Positions 58,209 through 64,000 of a DNA stretch of 64,000 nt are shown here, piece after piece (within the stretch, counting starts at the first letter, position 1; each line of letters starts with the position of its first letter). The notes beneath the pieces are model-generated. The model was not told the DNA's origin. It saw only the letters and a list, made by a program, of their open reading frames with translations, and made no database searches. A program made the position numbers and the translations under genes. The stretch comes from Fusibacter_A sp965140735 (GTDB lineage: Bacteria; Bacillota; Clostridia; Peptostreptococcales; Acidaminobacteraceae). The stretch lies in assembly GCA_965140735.1 (NCBI GenBank), contig OZ223306.1, forward strand, positions 2,790,001 through 2,854,000. The letters run 5' to 3'.

Positions 58209-59120
58209 TCAATTTGAAAGCCACGCCTTATGCCCCTTTTGATCGATACAAACGATCGAGTAATGGGTGATTTCCTTGGAAAATGAATGCTCTAAATGAG
58301 TGATCGGTGCATCTATTCTTTCAAAAGTCACCGTCTTGAAGTCAACCTCTGAAAACAAAGTCAATTCAATCTTTGAAACATCCGAGCACTTGAGACTTAA
58401 TTGATTTTTGTCAATTATCAAGCTGTAAATCTCAGGCCCATTTGAAGCGTAGAATCTTTTATTTTTAATGGCTTTAACAATTTTATTTTTATCCGTTGCG
58501 CCATCTTCAACGACAATATAACCTTTAAAGTATTCACATGCCCCCTGCTCATTTAAAAGAGCGTGTGAATCATCCACTGATGTGAAAATCATGGATTTCC
58601 TCATCTGATATAATTCTGCTCTATAATCCGAGGCATCTTGCTCAGACTTGGCATTATAAACCTCTATACCCTCATAATTCCGAAGCGTCTTAAGCAGTTC
58701 GATTGGAATAAAAGGCTTTTTAGGATGCGCAATAATCACTAAATTGCCTCTACTTTTGAGCTCATCTATAAGCGTTTGGACTTCATCTAGTTTTGTGTAA
58801 AAGAGACTTTTATATGAATTATCATCATGCTCTATACGATTTGATACATCCTGCTCTGGATCTTTAAGTGTCAACAAGTGAAAATGTATACGTTCGTCAT
58901 AGGCTTCATGATCTAAATAGCAATTATACTCACAGCCATTCAGTAAGATCAGATTTCTCGAGACACCCTCTTCATCAAAGTAAATTCGGTGATCGGTTAT
59001 GGCTATAAAAGTATATGCCTTTTCTTTATATAAATCTTGAATGGCATCAACAGAGAACTCACCATCTGTTCTCGTAGTATGACTGTGAATATTGCCTTTG
59101 ATTTGTGCATTAAAAGTCAT
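58209..59120 (-). CDS. PHP-domain phosphoesterase
   Basis: A 303-residue protein with the PHP metal motifs NIHSHTTRTDGEF at the start, ITDHR, NGCEYN, LVIIAHPKKP near 155 and SVDDSHA near 205. A beta-rich C-terminal domain follows. It should be a Mn/Fe/Zn-dependent phosphoester hydrolase; substrate unknown, though the context suggests a phosphosugar. Overlaps the D-aminoacylase gene by four bases. Confidence 0.85.
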   Translation of the reverse strand: MTFNAQIKGNIHSHTTRTDGEFSVDAIQDLYKEKAYTFIAITDHRIYFDEEGVSRNLILLNGCEYNCYLDHEAYDERIHFHLLTLKDPEQDVSNRIEHDDNSYKSLFYTKLDEVQTLIDELKSRGNLVIIAHPKKPFIPIELLKTLRNYEGIEVYNAKSEQDASDYRAELYQMRKSMIFTSVDDSHALLNEQGACEYFKGYIVVEDGATDKNKIVKAIKNKRFYASNGPEIYSLIIDKNQLSLKCSDVSKIELTLFSEVDFKTVTFERIDAPITHLEHSFSKEITHYSIVCIDQKGHKAWLSN

Positions 59121-60685
59121 GATTTCTGTAATAATATCGCCCCCGATCTCGCACTGGTGAGTGCCTCTTTCTCGATGGCAATTTCGCCATTCACAATCAC
59201 GTATTCAATCCCAATTGGTTTTGAAATTGAATTATTAAATACCGCTGTATCTTCAACTTTATCGTAATCAAAAATAGTGATATCTGCATAATTGCCTTCT
59301 TTAAGAATACCTCTCTGTTCTAAATGAATATTTTGAGCAGGCAATCCTGTCATTTTATAAATCGCATCTTCAAGCGGCATCAGTTGATGCTGTCTATTGA
59401 GTTTTAAAAATCTTGGAAAAGTCCCGTAATTTCTAGGATGTGGCTTAAAGGTCATCTTTTCTGGGTCAATACTATAGGCACTTCCATCACTTATTACAGC
59501 ACAATCTTTTCGTTTCATGATTTTTAGCACATCTTCATCATCCATGGTAAACCGAATCGTCGGTACAACACATTCGGTATTTTCTAATAAGTAAATCACA
59601 GTCTCTGCCTCTGATTTATTCAGCATCTGACTAATTTCTCTGATATTTTTGCCATCTGCTTCTGGCATAAACCCTCCAGTAGAAACCACCATCACTCTGT
59701 CTAGCCCCATCTCAAAGCTATTACTTGCTTCAATCCCTTTGATCACCTCATTACGATGTTCTTTAAATCTTTCTAAAATTTTATCCACGCCACCTTCGTG
59801 CACCCAGTTAGGCAATACAGCTGTAAGGCCTGTGGAAGAAGCATTATAAGGATATTGTTCTATTGTCAAATTGATGCCTTCAGCTCTTGCAGACTCAATG
59901 GTCTTAAATAGTTTTTCAGTTTGATGCCAGTTCCCGTAGCCCAGTTTTAAATGAGAAATATGTACATGTGCTTTTGAAGCTCTTCCGATTTCTATTAGTT
60001 CATCTATAGCTTCAAACACAGCCGCATTCTCGTTTCGAATATGTGCCGTTACGATTTTATCATGTTTTGAGACCACTTTACCGAGCTCAATTAACTCATC
60101 CGTGTCACAAAACATACCTGGTGCATAAGCAATCCCAAGTGATAACCCAAATGCACCATCACTTAATGCCGCATCAAGTAATGCCTTCATTTCCTCTATT
60201 TGCTCAGTTGTTGGCTTGACATCTCCAAAACCTACAACAGACGCTCTTAGAGCACCATGTCCAATATAAGTGCCCCAGTTGATGCTTTTATTCATAGAAT
60301 CTGTTTTCTGAACAAAGTCAGAAAGCGTTTTAGATACATAGGCGATATGCTCTTTTTCTTCGCTGTACATTTTTAAGCGTTCAAAACCCGCATCATTACT
60401 CGGATAGTAAGAGAATCCGCAACACCCAACGAGTTCTGTGGTAACACCTTGGAACAATTTGCTGCCACAAGTTTCATCTTGAATAAAGGCAATGTCTGAA
60501 TGTGTGTGCATATCTATAAACCCAGGCGAAACAATAAGGCCGCTTGCATCTATATTTTGTACGCCATCTTCTAGGTTGGGAGCAATTTTAGCAATTCTCT
60601 TACCACGAATTGCAATATCTGCTACACAAGCCTTCTCTCCTGTTCCAGAAACAATCTTGCCGTTTTTGATGACTAAATCATACAT
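59117..60685 (-). CDS. N-acyl-D-amino-acid deacylase (D-aminoacylase)
   Basis: A 522-residue amidohydrolase: composite beta domain plus TIM barrel with HTHSDIAF, LGIAYAPGMFCDTDEL, VTAHIRNE, HVHISHLKL, and DGSAYS with the catalytic Asp. It frees D-amino acids from N-acyl forms, likely D-Ala or D-Glu derivatives from muropeptides. Part of the recycling operon. Confidence 0.9.
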   Translation of the reverse strand: MYDLVIKNGKIVSGTGEKACVADIAIRGKRIAKIAPNLEDGVQNIDASGLIVSPGFIDMHTHSDIAFIQDETCGSKLFQGVTTELVGCCGFSYYPSNDAGFERLKMYSEEKEHIAYVSKTLSDFVQKTDSMNKSINWGTYIGHGALRASVVGFGDVKPTTEQIEEMKALLDAALSDGAFGLSLGIAYAPGMFCDTDELIELGKVVSKHDKIVTAHIRNENAAVFEAIDELIEIGRASKAHVHISHLKLGYGNWHQTEKLFKTIESARAEGINLTIEQYPYNASSTGLTAVLPNWVHEGGVDKILERFKEHRNEVIKGIEASNSFEMGLDRVMVVSTGGFMPEADGKNIREISQMLNKSEAETVIYLLENTECVVPTIRFTMDDEDVLKIMKRKDCAVISDGSAYSIDPEKMTFKPHPRNYGTFPRFLKLNRQHQLMPLEDAIYKMTGLPAQNIHLEQRGILKEGNYADITIFDYDKVEDTAVFNNSISKPIGIEYVIVNGEIAIEKEALTSARSGAILLQKS

Positions 60686-60745
60686 TTTCGCTCTCCTTTA
60701 CAAAAGTTTATCGTATTTATAACGGCTTACACGATGTGTAATGGC

Positions 60746-61768
60746 TCACATATTTTCATATAAAATAGCTTCAAGCCTTTTCCTAAACCCAATGATTTGG
60801 GTATTCGTTCTCGTAGGATGAACTCTATTGGATAGCAGGATAAAGGCTAATCTTTTTTCAAAATCAATCAGCAGACTTGTCCCTGTATAGCCCGTATGAT
60901 AAATAACGTCATGATCCGATATATTTCGGACAATCCAGCCAATACTCCTAAAAGATTCATCCGTTGGAATCACTTTTTTCTGAATCAATTCTATAGATGC
61001 TTCTGTTAAATAACGCTCTCCATTAAACTCACCGTGATTTAGAATCATCTTGGCAAATATGCCGAGATCTTTTACGGTACTGTAGATACCTGCATGTCCA
61101 GCAACACCATCTAGTAAAAAGCCTTTTTCATCATGAACACTTCCTCTAATCAGCTTTCTAAAGCCAAAGATTTCTGTGGGTGCTATCCGAGCAATATCCT
61201 TGTGATTGAAGCAAGTATCTTTCATCTTTAATGGTTTAAAGAAATTCTTTTCAAGATAACGCGGTAACGAACCTGTGATCTCTTCAATAATAAAGCCTAA
61301 GTACATAAACCCCACATCTGAATAAACCACTTTAGAATCCGGTTTATATTCTAACTTGCACGACCTAAGGTCCCTAAGTAAAGGCTCCACTGAAGTCATT
61401 TCCTCAGTGCCCGGCGTCAGTGCTGGATAACCAGAACTGTGTGTCATTAAATGCCTGATGGTCACAACATCATTATCTATAAAAGGGAGATATTGACTCA
61501 CCTTATCTTCTAGTTTTAATTGCCCCTCTTCCACAAGTTTTAAAATAGCAGTAGTCGTGCCAACCACCTTAGTCAGAGAGGCAATATCGTATACGGTATC
61601 TAACTTATTGGATTCCACCACAGGATAGGTGGCTTTGTTGCCAAAGCTCCCGTAGTATTCTGCATCATCTATCACCAAACAATAATTAGCTCCGGGAAAA
61701 ACACCTTCGTGTACACCGCTAGTGATACAACGATCTATTTCTTTGAGTAAAACAGTTCGATCTTTCAT
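60746..61768 (-). CDS. Serine beta-lactamase-fold hydrolase, AmiE-like
   Basis: A 340-residue class C beta-lactamase/esterase-fold protein with the SxxK motif SLTK (DIASLTKVVGTT) and YSDVGF as the second motif. No signal peptide, so it appears cytosolic. B. subtilis AmiE, a MurNAc-L-Ala amidase in its wall-recycling operon, is of this fold. Here it follows a peptide transporter, so cleavage of imported muropeptides is plausible. Start ATG 61768 with AGAGGT. Esterase or D-aminopeptidase are alternatives. Confidence 0.82.
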   Translation of the reverse strand: MKDRTVLLKEIDRCITSGVHEGVFPGANYCLVIDDAEYYGSFGNKATYPVVESNKLDTVYDIASLTKVVGTTTAILKLVEEGQLKLEDKVSQYLPFIDNDVVTIRHLMTHSSGYPALTPGTEEMTSVEPLLRDLRSCKLEYKPDSKVVYSDVGFMYLGFIIEEITGSLPRYLEKNFFKPLKMKDTCFNHKDIARIAPTEIFGFRKLIRGSVHDEKGFLLDGVAGHAGIYSTVKDLGIFAKMILNHGEFNGERYLTEASIELIQKKVIPTDESFRSIGWIVRNISDHDVIYHTGYTGTSLLIDFEKRLAFILLSNRVHPTRTNTQIIGFRKRLEAILYENM

Positions 61769-61796
61769 AATGACCTCTACTTCTTTGCTTTGTTCT

Positions 61797-62810
61797 CTAT
61801 TTTTTATCCACAAATTTTAAAATACGCTCTGGATAATGGCATGCCACAAACTGGTCTTTTCCAAGTTCACGAAGTTCTGGTTCTTCTTCGCTACATTTAG
61901 GCTTAACGTTAGGGCATCTCGGATGAAAACGGCATCCCTTTGGCAAATCCACAGGTGAAGGCGTCTCCCCTTTTAAAACGATTTTTTCTCGTTTATTGTC
62001 CACATCAACATTGGCAAGCACACTTACAAGTGCTTGAGTATAAGGATGTTTACAGTCTCCTGAAATAATATCTGCGGGTCCAATTTCCACAATTTTACCG
62101 AGATACATAATCGCAATTCGATCGGATATAAGCCAAGCTAATGATAAATCATGCGTAATAAACAAATACGAAGTCCCCTTTTGCACTTTCATATCATACA
62201 TAAGCTTTACGATATCCGCCCTGATAGAAGCATCTAACATAGAAACAGGCTCATCTGCCACGATAAATTCTGGTGACACGATAAAGACCGCTGCAATGGC
62301 AACCCTTTGCCTCTGACCACCACTGAGTTCATGTGGATATCTATAGATATAGTCAGCCCCTGGTTTTAAACCAGCAAATTCAAGTGCTTGTATAGTTCTC
62401 TCTTTAAGCTCTGATTGTGTCAACTGTTTATCAATGAGTCTCAAAGGTTCTGAAACCACATCAATAATCATATACTTAGGATTAAGCGATTGATATGGAT
62501 CTTGAAAAATCATTTGAGCTCTTTTTCTAAACCCCTTCAACCATGCTTTATCCTTGAGATTATAGTCTTCTCCATCAAATTTTAACTGCCCTTCATGATG
62601 CTGAAGATTGAGCATAGCACGCCCTGTGGTCGTTTTACCAGAACCTGATTCACCAACCAGTGAAACGATTTCACCTTTTTTGATGCTCAAATCCACACCA
62701 TCCACAGCTTTCACGACTTTATTCCCTTTATTCATGAGGTCGTTTATAAAGCTGCCTCGGATCTTAAAATGCACCTTCAGATCTTTTGCTTCAACGATAT
62801 ACTTATTCAT
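61797..62810 (-). CDS. Oligopeptide ABC ATPase, OppF type (second system)
   Basis: A 337-residue ATPase with GESGSGKTT, LSGGQRQR, FIVADEPVS and the OppF C-terminal CRFHPRCPNVKPKC cluster. Start ATG 62810 (GAGGTGATACGA upstream) overlaps the previous stop by eight bases. With the next two genes it forms a second peptide importer, likely for muropeptides given its neighbours. Confidence 0.92.
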   Translation of the reverse strand: MNKYIVEAKDLKVHFKIRGSFINDLMNKGNKVVKAVDGVDLSIKKGEIVSLVGESGSGKTTTGRAMLNLQHHEGQLKFDGEDYNLKDKAWLKGFRKRAQMIFQDPYQSLNPKYMIIDVVSEPLRLIDKQLTQSELKERTIQALEFAGLKPGADYIYRYPHELSGGQRQRVAIAAVFIVSPEFIVADEPVSMLDASIRADIVKLMYDMKVQKGTSYLFITHDLSLAWLISDRIAIMYLGKIVEIGPADIISGDCKHPYTQALVSVLANVDVDNKREKIVLKGETPSPVDLPKGCRFHPRCPNVKPKCSEEEPELRELGKDQFVACHYPERILKFVDKK

Positions 62811-63789
62811 TCGTATCACCTCTTAGTAAATGACATGCTGCAAAGTGTCCGTTTCCAAATTCGTCCAAATTGGGTTCAATACTCTTACAAATTTCTAAAG
62901 CTTCACTGCATCTCAAATGGAATCGACAACCCTTTGGTGGGTCTAGTAAATTTGGTGGCGTTCCCGGTATGGATTCAATCATTTTCTTCTCACCATAAAT
63001 ATTTGGAAATGAGGCAATTAATTTTTTAGTATAAGGATGAAGACTGTTTTTAATAATATCTCTCACACTACCTATTTCCACAATTTTACCTGCGTACATC
63101 ACTGCAATGCGATCACAGGTCTCAGAAATAATGGATAAATCATGTGTGATGATGATCATACTCATGTTGAGTTTGATCCTTAAACTGTTAATCAAATCTA
63201 TAATTTGTGCTTGAACCATAACATCAAGCGCCGTGGTCGGCTCATCTGCTATGAGCACTTTAGGATCACATGCAAGTGCCATTGCGATCATAACACGTTG
63301 ACGCATACCACCTGAAAACTCATGTGGATAATTGTCGATACGACTTGAGTCAAGTCCAACCAATTTAAAGAGCTCTTCAATCTTAGCTTTAATATCTTTT
63401 TGACTGATTTCTGGATTGTGAAGCGTAATCGCCTCAGCAATCTGAAAACTAATTTTTTTGACTGGATTTAAGGCGTTCATAGCGCCTTGAAACACCATTG
63501 CGATATCATTCCATCTATAAAGCTGCCATTCTTCCTCTGTATTAGGCGCAAGGTTTTTACCCCCATAGTGAATTTCACCAGAATGAATATAGCCGTTGTC
63601 AGGAAGCATCCCCATGGTTGTCAGTGCTGTGGTCGTTTTACCACAACCTGATTCGCCAACAAGACCTAAAGATTCGCCTTCATAAAGGTCGAAATTTACA
63701 TTTTCAACTGCTTTTACGGTACCTAAACTGATATCAAAGAATATGCTTAAATCTTTGACTTCAAGAATTTTTTTATTTGGCTCATTCAT
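62803..63789 (-). CDS. Oligopeptide ABC ATPase, OppD type (second system)
   Basis: A 328-residue ATPase with GESGCGKTT, FSGGMRQR, VLIADEPTT and the C-terminal CRFHLRCSEALEIC cluster. Pairs with the OppF-type gene downstream. Its stop is one base beyond the permease gene start on the other side (63791). Confidence 0.93.
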   Translation of the reverse strand: MNEPNKKILEVKDLSIFFDISLGTVKAVENVNFDLYEGESLGLVGESGCGKTTTALTTMGMLPDNGYIHSGEIHYGGKNLAPNTEEEWQLYRWNDIAMVFQGAMNALNPVKKISFQIAEAITLHNPEISQKDIKAKIEELFKLVGLDSSRIDNYPHEFSGGMRQRVMIAMALACDPKVLIADEPTTALDVMVQAQIIDLINSLRIKLNMSMIIITHDLSIISETCDRIAVMYAGKIVEIGSVRDIIKNSLHPYTKKLIASFPNIYGEKKMIESIPGTPPNLLDPPKGCRFHLRCSEALEICKSIEPNLDEFGNGHFAACHLLRGDTNE

Positions 63790-63790
63790 A

Positions 63791-64000
63791 CTATCTACCT
63801 CTTAACTTTGGATTAAGAATTTCATCAAAAGAATACCCTACAAAAGTGAAACTGAGAACTAATAAAATAATGGCTACCCCGGCTGGTACAAAATACCACC
63901 ATGCACCTATGCTCACTGCACCATTTACAAATGCACCGTTGAGTACTTGTCCCCAACTCACTGAAAGTGGATCACCAAGACCTAGGAAGCTCAACGACGC
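63791..64000 (-). CDS. Peptide ABC permease, DppC type (C-terminal part)
   Basis: The last 69 residues of a DppC/OppC permease whose start lies beyond the right edge: SLSFLGLGDPLSVSWGQ, then a terminal helix (FVPAGVAIILLVLSFTFVGYSFDEILNPKLRGR). Belongs with the OppD/OppF genes downstream. Confidence 0.88.
   Translation of the reverse strand, partial: ASLSFLGLGDPLSVSWGQVLNGAFVNGAVSIGAWWYFVPAGVAIILLVLSFTFVGYSFDEILNPKLRGR

Overview
The window looks like chromosomal DNA of a low-GC, strictly anaerobic, peptide- and amino-acid-using Firmicute, probably class Clostridia and perhaps a Fusibacter-like lineage (inference from gene content; there is no rRNA in the window). Supporting signs are AT-rich DNA with strong GGAGG ribosome sites and frequent TTG/GTG starts, an oxygen-sensitive ribonucleotide reductase (NrdDG), a double-cubane/2-hydroxyacyl-CoA dehydratase-like pair, oligopeptide transporters and many c-di-GMP proteins. 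I see no tRNA, rRNA, CRISPR array or intact transposase.

Layout. (1) 1-4 kb: an iron-type uptake locus with a Cys-rich AraC regulator, an EcfT membrane protein, a double ABC ATPase and a YbtP/IrtA-type ABC protein cut by the window edge. Both promoters overlap Fur-like dyads. (2) 4-9 kb: a diguanylate cyclase, an AbrB-type transporter and small envelope proteins. (3) 9-20 kb: a dipeptide/oligopeptide ABC operon with two binding proteins, a sigma-54 promoter, and an NtrC-type regulator plus a sensor kinase with its own solute-binding domain. Two copies of a structured repeat lie in this operon. (4) 20-24 kb: a DMT exporter and Lrp regulator followed by a decay zone with a duplicated dead Lrp gene, a chimeric ORF and a broken MFS gene. 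(5) 24-33 kb: c-di-GMP proteins, the YjiM/YjiL-like pair, a GNAT protein and a lipoprotein.

(6) 33-47.7 kb is the most unusual part: five cobalamin riboswitches, all on the minus strand. They precede an AspT-type transporter with sucC-sucD, nrdD-nrdG, a 49-codon mini-gene, a truncated SucD paralogue with a YitT protein, and a CGGC protein with a BtuFCD-like uptake system. Three of the five are near-identical and two of those sit in a duplicated ~400-bp cassette. A coherent reading is a low-B12 response: import the vitamin, switch to the B12-independent ribonucleotide reductase, and drain succinyl-CoA to exported succinate (inference).

(7) 47.7-51.5 kb: a small ABC/FtsX-like locus of the bacteriocin-associated type whose membrane gene is frameshifted at an A8 run. 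(8) 51.5-64 kb: a long minus-strand cell-wall (muropeptide) recycling cluster with a peptide ABC transporter, AmiE-like hydrolase, D-aminoacylase, PHP protein, lactose/cellobiose-type PTS, MupG, MurK-like kinase, AnmK and a GntR regulator. Nearly all genes from 36 to 64 kb are on the minus strand.
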